NCBI GenBank assembly: GCA_000517005.1 | Contig: KI911965.1 | Span: 444,994-484,578 of the forward strand | Length of the DNA: 39,585 nt | Direction: 5' to 3' | Source of the DNA: Microvirga lupini | GTDB lineage: Bacteria; Pseudomonadota; Alphaproteobacteria; Rhizobiales; Beijerinckiaceae | In this document: positions 16,673 through 25,608 of the stretch, in pieces | Numbering within the stretch: the first letter of the stretch is position 1 | How the letters are laid out: every line of letters starts with the position of its first letter | Notes under the pieces: generated by a model | What the model saw: only the letters and a program-made list of their open reading frames with translations | The model's database searches: none | Told to the model about the DNA's origin: nothing | Position numbers and translations under genes: made by a program

Positions 16673-18652
16673 TCATGCCCGGCTCCGGGCCGGTTTCAGG
16701 CTCCGGCGAAAGCGCCCGATCCATTTCGGCCCGAGCTTCGGTTGCGAGTGCCCGTTCTGCCGCGACCGGGGCCGGGCCAGGAGAATGGCCCCTTCCTTGG
16801 TCTTGCGGATGTGAAGGGTGCGCGTGTGGAACTCCTCGAGACCGGGCCGATGCCCGATCGACAGGACGCTCGCTCCCTTGAGCTCGTTCTCGAACAGCGC
16901 CAGCATGGAGGTCTGGTTCTCCTCGTCGAGGGCCGACGTCGCCTCGTCCATGAACACCCATTTGGGTTTGTGCAGCAGCACCCGGGCAAAGGCCACACGC
17001 TGCTGCTGGCCGAGGGACAGGCTCCTGTCCCAACGCTCATGCTTGTCGAGCATCTCGACGAACTCGCCCAGGCCGCAACGCTCGAGCGCTTCCCGCACCT
17101 GGGCATCGTCGAAGGTTTCGGGCGAGGCCGGATAGCTGATGGCGGCCCGCAACGTCCCTAAAGGAAGATAGGGCCGCTGCGGCAGGAACATCATCTCCTC
17201 CGACTTCGGGATACGGATCCTGCCGGATCCCCAGGGCCACAGGCCGGAAATGGCCCGAAACAGCGTGCTCTTGCCGGCACCCGACTCGCCCATGAGCAGC
17301 ACCCGCTCGCCGGGCTGAATCTCGGCCGTCGCATCCTCGATGAGGATGCTGCCGTCGCTAAGAGCGATCGAGACACCTTCGAAACTGAGCCAACCCTTCG
17401 GATGCGGGCTGATATCGATCCTCCGGCTCTCGGCCGCGACCTCGTCGAGGTCGAGGGCCGTCTGCCGGAACGTGGCGACGCGCAGGACCGCGGAGCGCCA
17501 ATCGGCAATCTTCGGGAAGTTGTCGACGAAATATCGCAGAGCCGATTGCACCTGATTGAAGGCGCCGACCACCATCATCATCTCGCCGAAAGAAAGGCGT
17601 CCCGAGAAATAATCCGGCGCAGCCGCCAGGATCGGCACCACGATGGCCAGCCAGCCATAGCCTGAGGTGATCCAGGTGAGGCGGGCGAGGCCGCTGGAAA
17701 GCCGCCGCGCAGCCTTGAGAACAGCCTCGACGAATTCGTCGAGGTTGCGGCGTTCGTCCGGCTCTCCGTTGTAGAGGGCGACGCTCTCGGCGCTTTCGTT
17801 CACGCGCACGAGCGCGAAGCGCAATTCGGCCTCACGGGCATAACGCTCCGTATTGAGACGGATCAATGGGCGACCGACGAGCCAGGTCAGGCCCGAGCCG
17901 ATCCCTGCATAACCCACCGCAACCCAGACCATGTAGCCGGGGATCGTGAGGGCGGTCCCGCCCAGCGTGAAAGTGACGGGGCTGGACAGGGCCCACAGAA
18001 CGCCGATGAAGCTGATGAGCAGAAGCAGGGCTTGGAGCATGCCGACTCCGAGCTCCGTCGAAAGTTCGGAGAAGAGGCGGCAATCCTCCTGCATCCGCTG
18101 GTCCGGCTGAGCACCGTTGGTGCCCATGAAGCCGAGTTGGTAAGCGTGGTTCGGCTTGAGCCAGAGATCGAGCAAAACCTGGGTCAGGCGCTGCCGGAGG
18201 CGGATCTTGAGGCGCTCCTGCAGCCAAGTCTGCGCCACCACGAGGGCCAGGAGCACGGCGACGATAATCAGGAAAACCAGAAGCTGATGGAAGAAGGCGG
18301 AGGTATCGCGCTTCTCGACGGCATCGAAGAAGGCACCGTTCCACTCGTTCAGCCGCACCTGGCCAACCATGTTGCAGACGAGGATGACGAGAATGGCCGC
18401 ACCCAGCCGCAGCATGGGCCAACCCTTCCCGTTCCGGAGCATGTCGCGAAAGAGCGCGTAGAGTTCCCGTCCGATGCTCGGAGGGATTTCGGGAGCAGCT
18501 TCGGGACCTTGATGGGTTTCCGGTTGGTGTGCGGCGGCGGCTTTTGCTTCATTCGCCAGCGTGCTGCCTTGACCGGGACCGACTTCCTGTTCGCTTCCTG
18601 TCGCAGGGGGCGGAGGCAGCTGCCTCCCCAGTTTAGGGTCGAAGTCCGGCAT
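16673..18652 (-). CDS. SbmA/BacA-like ABC transporter, fused permease-ATPase
   Basis: A 659-residue protein. A polar, Gln/Pro-rich leader (1-60) precedes an ABC_membrane_2-type domain with several membrane spans (about 75-400), including the family block RLNEWNGAFFDAVEKRD and the loop YNGEPDERRNLDEF. The ATPase domain follows, with Walker A GESGAGKST (near 460), signature LSLGQQQR and Walker [13 protein letters not shown]. Relatives (YddA, BacA-linked ABCD-type proteins) move peptides or very-long-chain fatty acids. The ATG at 18652 is chosen because upstream in-frame codons run antisense-like through the next gene; its ribosome site is weak. Substrate is unknown. Confidence 0.87.
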   Translation of the reverse strand: MPDFDPKLGRQLPPPPATGSEQEVGPGQGSTLANEAKAAAAHQPETHQGPEAAPEIPPSIGRELYALFRDMLRNGKGWPMLRLGAAILVILVCNMVGQVRLNEWNGAFFDAVEKRDTSAFFHQLLVFLIIVAVLLALVVAQTWLQERLKIRLRQRLTQVLLDLWLKPNHAYQLGFMGTNGAQPDQRMQEDCRLFSELSTELGVGMLQALLLLISFIGVLWALSSPVTFTLGGTALTIPGYMVWVAVGYAGIGSGLTWLVGRPLIRLNTERYAREAELRFALVRVNESAESVALYNGEPDERRNLDEFVEAVLKAARRLSSGLARLTWITSGYGWLAIVVPILAAAPDYFSGRLSFGEMMMVVGAFNQVQSALRYFVDNFPKIADWRSAVLRVATFRQTALDLDEVAAESRRIDISPHPKGWLSFEGVSIALSDGSILIEDATAEIQPGERVLLMGESGAGKSTLFRAISGLWPWGSGRIRIPKSEEMMFLPQRPYLPLGTLRAAISYPASPETFDDAQVREALERCGLGEFVEMLDKHERWDRSLSLGQQQRVAFARVLLHKPKWVFMDEATSALDEENQTSMLALFENELKGASVLSIGHRPGLEEFHTRTLHIRKTKEGAILLARPRSRQNGHSQPKLGPKWIGRFRRSLKPARSRA

Positions 18653-18752
18653 AGGTTCGCGGTGCGCACTCTTAGCTTGGGTGTTCCTCAGGCTAAAGCG
18701 CGCTCGCGGGGGGAATGTTCCAAACGCTCCCGCTTCGGATTCCTGAGACTTA

Positions 18753-19250
18753 TCAGCGCTTGTCGGATGCGACAGCCAAAGCCCAGTAGACCTTGTACTT
18801 GGAATTCGGCGCATAGGCCGTCGCGATTCCGATCCGGGTCGCCCTGGCATCGAGGAGGACCCGGTTGTGCTGCGGACTCTCGCGCCAGCCGGAGAACGCC
18901 TCTGCCAGAGTGTGATAGCCAGCGGAGAGATTCGCGGCCGGCGCCGTGAAGCCCGTCGAGGCGAGACGTGCCTTGAAGGCCTCGGCGGAGCTCGGCTTGT
19001 CGGCCTTGGCCATGGCATCGGCTTCCGCCTGGGCCGCAGCCTGCAGATCGGGATCGAGGATGAGCGGGCGCAAGCCGTTATTGCCGCGATAGGCGCCGAT
19101 CATGTCGCGCGCCATGGCGGCATCCACCTCGGCATCAGCCTTGGCCATGGAGACGTAAAAGCTCGGGGTCTGGCTGCGCTGGGCGGGCTTCTCGCTCTGG
19201 CAGGCGGCGAGAGCGAGGGCGGGGAGGATCAAGGGGATAAGACGCTTCAT
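18753..19250 (-). CDS. CAP/SCP-domain lipoprotein
   Basis: A 165-residue secreted protein. A lipoprotein signal peptide (MKRLIPLILPALALAAC) puts the lipidated cysteine at position 17. The CAP (SCP/PR-1) domain follows from ~45, with LRPLILDPDLQAAAQAEADAMA, the second-helix region GYHTLAEAFSGWRESPQHNRVLL, and IGIATAYAPNSKYKVYWALAVA. The AFSGWRESPQHN motif is the classic bacterial CAP signature. The protein should sit in the envelope; function of bacterial CAP proteins is mostly unknown. It overlaps the end of the MscS gene by four bases, so it is translated with it. Confidence 0.9.
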   Translation of the reverse strand: MKRLIPLILPALALAACQSEKPAQRSQTPSFYVSMAKADAEVDAAMARDMIGAYRGNNGLRPLILDPDLQAAAQAEADAMAKADKPSSAEAFKARLASTGFTAPAANLSAGYHTLAEAFSGWRESPQHNRVLLDARATRIGIATAYAPNSKYKVYWALAVASDKR

Positions 19251-21808
19251 GCAGGCGTCTTATCCTTGAGAAGGGTTAAGGTTTCGTCCTCTTTCTCCTC
19301 GGACTTTGAAGCCTTGTCCTGCGGCTCTTCGTCCGGTTCGGGAGCCGGTGCCGGCGCGGGAACGCCGATGCCGGCCTTGCGCAGGCCGCGGAAGATCTCG
19401 AAGTAGATGTCGCTCGAGACGCGGCCGGCCGCATCGATATCGTCCACGAAGCAGATGAGGTCGAAATCGATGGTGTTTTCCGTCACCTTCTTGAACAGCA
19501 CCCGGGGCGCAGGCTCGCTCATTACCTCGCGATGGGCCAGCGCCGCCTTGCGCATGATCTCCGCGACCTGATCCGGATCCGAGGCTCGGGGAACCGGAAC
19601 GGAGACCAGCACGCGTCCGACGCGATCGTTGCGGACGCGGTTGCGCACGATGCCGGAGATCAGGTTCGAGTTCGGCACGATGATCGTCGAGCGGTCAAAG
19701 GCCTGGATCTCGGTGGAACGCACATTGATCCGGCGCACATAGCCCTCCCCGTCGCCCACGACCACGAGATCGCCGACGCGGATCGGGCGCTCCCAGAGCA
19801 GGATGAGGCCGGAGATGAAATTGTTGACGATGGATTGCAAGCCGAAACCGATACCGACCGACAGCGCACCGGCGACGATGGTCACCCGCTCCAGGCTGAG
19901 GCCGAGATAGGTAAAGGCAAGCATGCCTGCCGTGATGATGCCGACATAGCCCGCCGCCGTCGTGATCGAATTGCGCAGGCCGGCATCGAGATCAGTCGCC
20001 GGCAGGAAGGTGTTGCTGAGCCAGCGCTGGATCATGCGCGTGACCGCAAAAACTGCTGCGAACAGCAGGGCCGCGACGAGGATCGACGACAGGGAGATCG
20101 TGACTTCGCCGACATTGAACCCGAAGAACACCGCCCGTAAGGAGCCCGTCACATCGGCCGATTCGATGCCCCAAGGGGCGAGCACCAGCAGGATGCCGAT
20201 GATGATGAGGGCAAGCCGCGCAATGCCGCTGCCCAGAACGCCGATCTGCTCCAGGGAGCGCCGGCGCAAGCCCGTGTTGGCCTGCAGCGTCGTGGCAAGT
20301 CTGGTCTGGCCGCGCAGGGAGCCGCCGATGAACTCGTCGGCAAGCGCGATGCCCAGAACCAGCAGCGCGACGACGATGGAGATCCAGACCGCCTGATCGA
20401 CGACGAAGGAGGCGAGCGCCACATAGCCGCCGAGCACGCTGCCGACGATGAGGGCCACAAGGAACCAGCCGAGACTGCGCAGGGGCCCGCCGATGTCTAC
20501 ATCCTGCGCGACGTAAGGCCCAAGGCAGGCCTCGTCCTGTGTTTCCCGGACCGCGAAGCGCCGCAGGAGCTCGGCGAAGATGAGCCCCGCCGCCAGGGCG
20601 AAGAACGCCCGGGTGATGACCGTGACCGGCAAGGCGGCGGCGATGGCCGTGTTGAACGCCTCGATCACCTTGCCGGCGACCATGACGGTGGCCAGGGTGA
20701 CGGAGAAGCTCATGATCCGCGTGGCAGAGGCATCCCTGACCGGAATCAGCCGCCATGAGGTGTGGCCCGGCGCCAGAATCGCATCGATCAGGGCGCGCAC
20801 GAAGGCGATGAAGGCCAGACCGCTCAGGAGAGCCCTGCCGACCTGCTCGAGCCGTGGTGGGACGATATCCGCGGAATCGAAGGCCACCCAGACGATCCAG
20901 CTGCCGGCGATGGCCGGGCCCGCTCCCAGGATCAGAACGCCGAGAGCGGCCAGAAGGCGACTGCGGCGCGCAGGATCTGTGATAGCGGGATTGCGCCTGA
21001 CGAGTCGCGGGGCAATCGAGCGCCGCCCGACATAAAGGGCGATTGCCGCGCCGATCGCCAATCCGAGAAGGAGCAGGACGCCGAGCGAGGTGTTGCGCTG
21101 GAGCTGCTCCAGGGCATCGTCCAGGACGATTCCCAGTGCCCGCAGTTCCCGCGGAACGGCCTGGACGACGTTCATCCAGAGGCTGGGGCTGAGAAGGCCG
21201 TCGCTTTGCTCGAACAGGGCGCGGGTGAAGCCCGCCCGGCGCAAGTCGCCGATCTGGGTGTTCAGCTGCTCGGCCTGGACGAGCAGGGCGCGTCCGAGCC
21301 GCTGAGTCTCGTCCAGTTCCGCCACGGCCGCCTCGCGCTCGGCGCGATCACGGGCCACATCGGCGCTCTCTTCGGGCTGGCCTTTGTCGGGCTTCGGGCC
21401 GAGCTGGCTCAGGCGCTGCTTGCTGGCCTCGAGCTTCGGGGTCTGCTCGTCGATGACGGTGCGGATCTCGGCGATGATCGGTTCGATCTGCACGCGGATG
21501 TTCTGCAGATCCGTGTCCGACATGGTCCGCCCCTGGATCGCCGCCTCCTTCTGGTCGAGATCGGCTTTGAAGCCGTCGAGCTTGGCGCGGGCCGCCTTCG
21601 TTTCCGCCGAGATCAAGGTAGCAGGTGCCGCCGCTGCTGCCGGAGCGGGAGCCGCCTGGGGGGCGACTTGGGGTGCGGCCTGGGGCTGAGCCTGAGGCTG
21701 GGTATTGGGAGAGGTCTGAGCCTGCTGCGCATAGGATGCGCCGCCCGCTGTAGCGCTCAACACGATTACAGCAGCCGCAAAAAGCCGCTTCATGCCCATA
21801 CTCGTCAT
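19247..21808 (-). CDS. large mechanosensitive channel, DUF3772 plus MscS
   Basis: An 853-residue membrane protein. A signal peptide (cleavage probably after SYA, near residue 27) leads into a Gln/Pro/Ala-rich linker and a periplasmic coiled-coil region with DUF3772 (about 60-215). About eleven hydrophobic segments follow. The MscS pore helix is visible as GALSVGIGFGLQSIVNNFISGLILLWERPIRVGDLV (near 655-690), then the beta domain and cytoplasmic vestibule; the tail is acidic with Pro-Ala repeats. It releases solutes on hypo-osmotic shock. AAGG lies eight bases before the ATG at 21808; Met4 and Met6 are alternatives. It heads a unit with the CAP lipoprotein and possibly the ABC genes. Confidence 0.9.
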   Translation of the reverse strand: MTSMGMKRLFAAAVIVLSATAGGASYAQQAQTSPNTQPQAQPQAAPQVAPQAAPAPAAAAAPATLISAETKAARAKLDGFKADLDQKEAAIQGRTMSDTDLQNIRVQIEPIIAEIRTVIDEQTPKLEASKQRLSQLGPKPDKGQPEESADVARDRAEREAAVAELDETQRLGRALLVQAEQLNTQIGDLRRAGFTRALFEQSDGLLSPSLWMNVVQAVPRELRALGIVLDDALEQLQRNTSLGVLLLLGLAIGAAIALYVGRRSIAPRLVRRNPAITDPARRSRLLAALGVLILGAGPAIAGSWIVWVAFDSADIVPPRLEQVGRALLSGLAFIAFVRALIDAILAPGHTSWRLIPVRDASATRIMSFSVTLATVMVAGKVIEAFNTAIAAALPVTVITRAFFALAAGLIFAELLRRFAVRETQDEACLGPYVAQDVDIGGPLRSLGWFLVALIVGSVLGGYVALASFVVDQAVWISIVVALLVLGIALADEFIGGSLRGQTRLATTLQANTGLRRRSLEQIGVLGSGIARLALIIIGILLVLAPWGIESADVTGSLRAVFFGFNVGEVTISLSSILVAALLFAAVFAVTRMIQRWLSNTFLPATDLDAGLRNSITTAAGYVGIITAGMLAFTYLGLSLERVTIVAGALSVGIGFGLQSIVNNFISGLILLWERPIRVGDLVVVGDGEGYVRRINVRSTEIQAFDRSTIIVPNSNLISGIVRNRVRNDRVGRVLVSVPVPRASDPDQVAEIMRKAALAHREVMSEPAPRVLFKKVTENTIDFDLICFVDDIDAAGRVSSDIYFEIFRGLRKAGIGVPAPAPAPEPDEEPQDKASKSEEKEDETLTLLKDKTPA

Positions 21809-21835
21809 TCAGTCTACCTTATCGCATTCCCTGGA

Positions 21836-21855
21836 GCATTGGATCGATCCGATGC
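21836..21855. repeat. short palindrome, relative of the AAAAGTGG repeat end
   Basis: GCATTGGATCGATCCGATGC is a 20-base palindrome with one mismatch, preceded by TGGA and followed by GCGCATCG (21871). The GCATCGGA and GCGCATCG words also occur in the repeat at 1103-1213, so this is probably a shrunken relative. Confidence 0.5.
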
Positions 21856-21883
21856 CCGTTATTTTAAGAAGCGCATCGCGCAG

Positions 21884-21928
21884 AGAACCGGCCTGCTTTT
21901 CCCCAAGGTGCGCGAGCGGGCCGGTTCT
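21884..21928. repeat. perfect 10-bp inverted repeat upstream of mscS
   Basis: AGAACCGGCC (21884-21893) and GGCCGGTTCT (21919-21928) are perfect inverted arms separated by 25 bases. It lies in the space between the small membrane-protein gene and the channel gene. It may be a transcript-end structure or part of the degraded repeat next to it. Confidence 0.5.
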
Positions 21929-21973
21929 TTGCGAATCATTACGGCGAAAAGTCGCCGTCCCACCGACGAAGCG

Positions 21974-22013
21974 CAACAAAAAAGCCGGGAGAGACCATTG
22001 CCTCTCCCGGCTT
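21974..22013 (-). terminator. Rho-independent terminator of the 96-residue gene
   Basis: AAGCCGGGAGAG (21982-21993) and CTCTCCCGGCTT (22002-22013) form a perfect 12-base stem with an eight-base loop. On the minus strand the stem is followed by TTTTTTGTTG, a good U-run. It ends the transcript of the gene whose stop is at 22029. Confidence 0.88.
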
Positions 22014-22028
22014 CCCTAAGAAAAACCG

Positions 22029-22319
22029 TTATTGCTTCGGCGTTTCGTTGGCCGAGGGCTGGGCTCCCGGGGCAGGATAAGCCGGGTTGGCAGGGGAAGT
22101 CCGATTGGTGGGGTCGGGATTGGACGAGCCTGTCGTCGAACCGGTCACATTGGCGCGGGCCGCATCGGTACCCGGATCGTCGGGAGAGTTCGCGCCAGCC
22201 CAAATCACATAGCCCGTGCCTGCAATCGCAACAAGAAGCAGCGCCCCGATCAGGACGCCCAGAACCGGGCGGCCGGACGCTCCCTGTCGGGCACGATCGT
22301 CGGGAATTTGTTGAGCCAT
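22029..22319 (-). CDS. small single-pass membrane protein, unknown function
   Basis: A 96-residue protein with a short cytosolic N-terminus (MAQQIPDDRARQGASGR), one membrane helix at ~17-40 (VLGVLIGALLLVAIAGTGYVIW) and a disordered tail rich in Asn, Pro, Thr and Ser. The ATG at 22319 is chosen because GAGG lies seven bases upstream; a farther in-frame start at 22361 would add a poor leader. A strong terminator follows immediately. The low-complexity periplasmic tail and lack of a fold give no functional hint. Confidence 0.75.
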   Translation of the reverse strand: MAQQIPDDRARQGASGRPVLGVLIGALLLVAIAGTGYVIWAGANSPDDPGTDAARANVTGSTTGSSNPDPTNRTSPANPAYPAPGAQPSANETPKQ

Positions 22320-22645
22320 CTCTAGCCTCATGAAAAGTGCGGTTGGTCGGGCGAGCAGCAAGGCTCGTTATTGTCAGGGCAACGCGAGATGGAAGAGCCG
22401 GTTCCTGGAGGGGCTGCCTCCCTGCCGGACGGAGGCTCCCGGGCCGCTCCCGGGATCAAATGAAGCGTTTCTCCGTTGTTCGAGACGGGCCACCAATCAC
22501 AGTCAGAGACGAGGGGTCAATGGGTCGAACGCGCTTCGGTGCCACGCGATGCCGCAGGCGGAATGCCTTCCCGCACCGCTCGCCTTCAGCCATGTTTTCG
22601 CCGCTTTCGAAACCCTTTGGGTAATCTCTGATTCAAGGAGATATC

Positions 22646-25396
22646 ATGCAGGACAATCGCATCAGTCTGGACGGAACTTGGGAATTTTTGCACGTGGCCG
22701 ACGACCGTCTGTCAGGCCCGGCGGAGGTTCGCCAGATTACGGTGCCAAGTCCTTGGCAGGCCCAGTTTGCGGATCTGCGCATGCGGGCCGGCATCGGCAT
22801 CTATCGCAGGACCATCGAGATCGACGAAGCTTGGCTGCATGACAGCGTCTGGATCCGCTTCGGTGCCGTCTTTCACAATACTAAGGTCTTCATCAACGGC
22901 GAAATGATCGGCCATAACGAGGGCGGGTTCCTGCCCTTCTCGTTCGATGTCACGCCTCATCTCAAGCCGGGGGCGAACGAGATCAAGGTCCGCGTCGACA
23001 GCCCCACCGACAACCCGGCCGAATTCCCGGATTCGCCCTTCGCCGAAATCCCGTTCGGCAAGCAGAGCTGGTATGGCCCCCTGTCCGGCATCTGGCAGTC
23101 GGTCTATCTCGAGCGCCGCATCTCCGATCACATGAACCGTGTGCGCCTCGTTCCGAACCTGACGACGGGGCGGGTGACCTCGGGCGTGTTCTTCGCGCGC
23201 CCGCTCACGGACGCGACCCAAATCCGCATCGAGGTCACGGACCCTTCGGGCGATGTGGTGCTCGACGAGATGCACGAGACGCAGGTGGGCGTCACCTCCA
23301 TGCCGTTCGAGTTCACGCTCGACGACGTGCGCGCCTGGTCGCCGGACTATCCCAACCTCTACCGCATCCGTCTCGAACTCATCCGCAACGGTGAGGTGAA
23401 GGACGAGATCGCGGACAATTTCGGCTTCCGCTCCATCGAGACGCGCAACGGCAAGTTCTACCTCAACGGCGAGCCGCTCTATCTGCGCTCCGCTCTCGAC
23501 CAGGACTACTATCCGGACACGATCTGCACCGTGCCCTCCGTGGAGTTTCTGGAAGACCAGTTCCGCAAAGTGAAGGAGTTGGGTCTCAACTGCCTGCGCT
23601 GCCACATCAAGGCGGCCGATCCGCGCTATTACGAAGTGGCCGACCGGATGGGCATCCTCATCTGGACGGAGCTGCCGAACGGCGGCATGGCCACGGACCG
23701 TTCCCGCGGGCGCAAAGAAAAGCTCCTCAAGGGGATCGTCGACCGCGACGGGAACCACCCTTCGATCATCATCTGGACGATCATCAACGAGAACTGGGGC
23801 GTCGATCTCGTCAACGATGCGGATCACCGCGACTGGCTCAAGCGCACCTTCGCCTGGCTGAAGGCCTACGATCCGACGCGTCTCGTGGTCGACAACTCGC
23901 CGCTCGCGCCGAGCTTCCACGTGGAGTCCGACATCGCGGATTATCACTTCTACGCCGCCTATCCCGACCATCGGGCGCAGTGGGATCAGTTCGTCGACGA
24001 ATTGTCGAGCCGCGCTTCCTGGCTCTACTCGCCCCATGGCGATGCGGTCATCACCGGCCGCGAGCCGCTGATGTGCTCCGAGTTCGGCAATTGGGGGCTG
24101 CCCTATCCGAAGGACCTGCGCGACGCCAAGGGCGATGAGCCCTGGTGGTTCGAGACCGGACACGACTGGGGCGAGGGCGTGATGTATGCCCACGGCGTCG
24201 AGAACCGCTTCTCGGACTGGAGCCTGGATCGCGTCTTCGGTGACCTGCGCCGCTTCGTCATCGCAGCACAGTGGCAGCAATTCCGCGCTCTCAAATACGA
24301 GATCGAGTCCATGCGCCGGAAGCCGAACCTCGCCGGCTACGTGATCACGGAACTGCACGACTGCCATTGGGAATCGAACGGCCTTCTCGACATGCGCCGG
24401 AACCCGCGCGTGTTCCACGAACTGTTTCACATCATCAATTCGGACACGGTGATCGTGCCGAAATGGGAGCGTGCCTCCTACTGGTCCGGCGAGGCGGTTG
24501 CCCTGGAGCTCTCGGTCGCTCACGGGGCCGGCCAGCCGCTCGAGGATTGCCAACTGGAAATCTCGATCTGCAACGAGACCGAGCGGTTGTCGCTTCCCCG
24601 CATCGCGGCTCCCGACGTGCTCAATCTCGGTCGTGTCGAAATGCCCCTGCCGGAGGTCGATGAGCCGTCGCTCAGGCGCATCAACTTCGATCTGCGTGCG
24701 CCAGACGGCAAGCTTATCGCACACAACCATCACGATATCGCCATTCATCCCAAGCGCACGCGGCCCGTTCATGCGCGCGAACTGATGTGGTCGCCGGATG
24801 AGGACATCCGGGAGCGCTTCAGGGCCCTGGGATACAGCATCGCCCGCGCCTTCGAGGAATCGACCCTGATCGTGTCCCGCACGCACAACAAGGCCATCGC
24901 GGATCACGTGCGCGCCGGCGCCAAGCTTCTGCTCCTGCCGGAAGAGGATATGACCCTCTATCCGTTCTTCCCGCATTGGCAGGCCGTGCGGGTGCAGGCC
25001 CGTGCCGGCACCCTCTGGTCCGGAGACTGGGCGTCATCCTTCGGCTGGCTGCGGCGCTCGGGTCATTTCGCCCGCTTCCCCTCAGGCCCCCTGCTCGATG
25101 AGACCATGGACCGGGTGCTGCCGGATTACGTGATTGCGAACTGCAACCTGCTCGACTTCCAGGCACGTGTGTTCGCCGGCCTCGTGGTCGGCTGGATCCA
25201 CAAGCCGGTGGCGCTCGGCGTCGAACGCTCCTACGGCCGCGGGCGCCTCGTCGCCTCTACCCTGCGCCTGTTCCGGGACGAGCCCCTGGCCGACCCGACC
25301 GCGACGGTGCTGACGGATGCCCTGGTGGAGCTGGCCGTCGAGTCGAGAGCCGCACGCCTCGAGGAAGCCGTTCGGGCTGCGGAGGCCGCGGCTTAA
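22646..25396 (+). CDS. glycoside hydrolase family 2 protein
   Basis: A 916-residue cytosolic GH2 enzyme without signal peptide. Domains in order: jelly-roll sugar-binding (1-170; FINGEMIGHNEGGFLPF), immunoglobulin-like (170-275), TIM barrel (~275-590) and a long extra C-terminal part. The acid/base is Glu382 (IIWTIINENWG) and the nucleophile Glu479 (LMCSEFGNWG), both intact. Family activities are beta-galactosidase, beta-glucuronidase and beta-mannosidase; the substrate cannot be chosen from sequence. Residues ~700-916 look like a Rossmann/GATase-like domain (LIVSRTHNKAIADHVRAGAKLLLLPE), as in some bacterial beta-galactosidase relatives. AAGGAGATATC before the ATG is an excellent ribosome site. 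It converges on glf, with a terminator between. Confidence 0.92.
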   Translation: MQDNRISLDGTWEFLHVADDRLSGPAEVRQITVPSPWQAQFADLRMRAGIGIYRRTIEIDEAWLHDSVWIRFGAVFHNTKVFINGEMIGHNEGGFLPFSFDVTPHLKPGANEIKVRVDSPTDNPAEFPDSPFAEIPFGKQSWYGPLSGIWQSVYLERRISDHMNRVRLVPNLTTGRVTSGVFFARPLTDATQIRIEVTDPSGDVVLDEMHETQVGVTSMPFEFTLDDVRAWSPDYPNLYRIRLELIRNGEVKDEIADNFGFRSIETRNGKFYLNGEPLYLRSALDQDYYPDTICTVPSVEFLEDQFRKVKELGLNCLRCHIKAADPRYYEVADRMGILIWTELPNGGMATDRSRGRKEKLLKGIVDRDGNHPSIIIWTIINENWGVDLVNDADHRDWLKRTFAWLKAYDPTRLVVDNSPLAPSFHVESDIADYHFYAAYPDHRAQWDQFVDELSSRASWLYSPHGDAVITGREPLMCSEFGNWGLPYPKDLRDAKGDEPWWFETGHDWGEGVMYAHGVENRFSDWSLDRVFGDLRRFVIAAQWQQFRALKYEIESMRRKPNLAGYVITELHDCHWESNGLLDMRRNPRVFHELFHIINSDTVIVPKWERASYWSGEAVALELSVAHGAGQPLEDCQLEISICNETERLSLPRIAAPDVLNLGRVEMPLPEVDEPSLRRINFDLRAPDGKLIAHNHHDIAIHPKRTRPVHARELMWSPDEDIRERFRALGYSIARAFEESTLIVSRTHNKAIADHVRAGAKLLLLPEEDMTLYPFFPHWQAVRVQARAGTLWSGDWASSFGWLRRSGHFARFPSGPLLDETMDRVLPDYVIANCNLLDFQARVFAGLVVGWIHKPVALGVERSYGRGRLVASTLRLFRDEPLADPTATVLTDALVELAVESRAARLEEAVRAAEAAA

Positions 25397-25414
25397 AGGT
25401 TCTCGACGGCGAGA

Positions 25415-25449
25415 ATAAAAAAAGCGGCGCAGATGTCTCTGCGCCGCTT
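25415..25449. terminator. strong terminator between GH2 gene and glf
   Basis: AAGCGGCGCAGA (25422-25433) and TCTGCGCCGCTT (25438-25449) form a perfect 12-base stem with a four-base loop. On the minus strand seven T residues follow directly, so it is best as a terminator for the glycosyltransferase-glf transcript; on the plus strand it can also stop GH2 transcription. Confidence 0.88.
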
Positions 25450-25479
25450 AAGATTTTGAGATTGTTCCGATTCTCTTCC

Positions 25480-25566
25480 GTCATCACCGGCCTTGTGCCG
25501 GTGATCGTGATCCGATCAGCGCGGCACTCTTCCAATCGGGATGGCCGGGACAAGCCCAGCCATGAT
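25480..25566 (+). repeat. three-hairpin intergenic repeat, copy C
   Basis: Same orientation and order as 2320-2407: TCACCGGCCTTGTGCCGGTGA is identical, the middle stem is altered (GATCCGATCAG...AATCGGG), and ATGGCCGGGACAAGCCCAGCCAT ends it. It lies in the 3' region shared by the convergent GH2 and glf genes and would be transcribed in the glf message before the terminator. Confidence 0.85.
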
Positions 25567-25608
25567 GGAAAAGAGGTGTCATGAAGTGCCTCTTGGCGCA
25601 TGGACCTT

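Noticed and set aside
22712-24976. 754-codon minus-strand frame inside the GH2 gene
   Set aside because: High GC removes stops from the antisense frame; no family motif is present, and the plus strand has intact GH2 catalytic residues.
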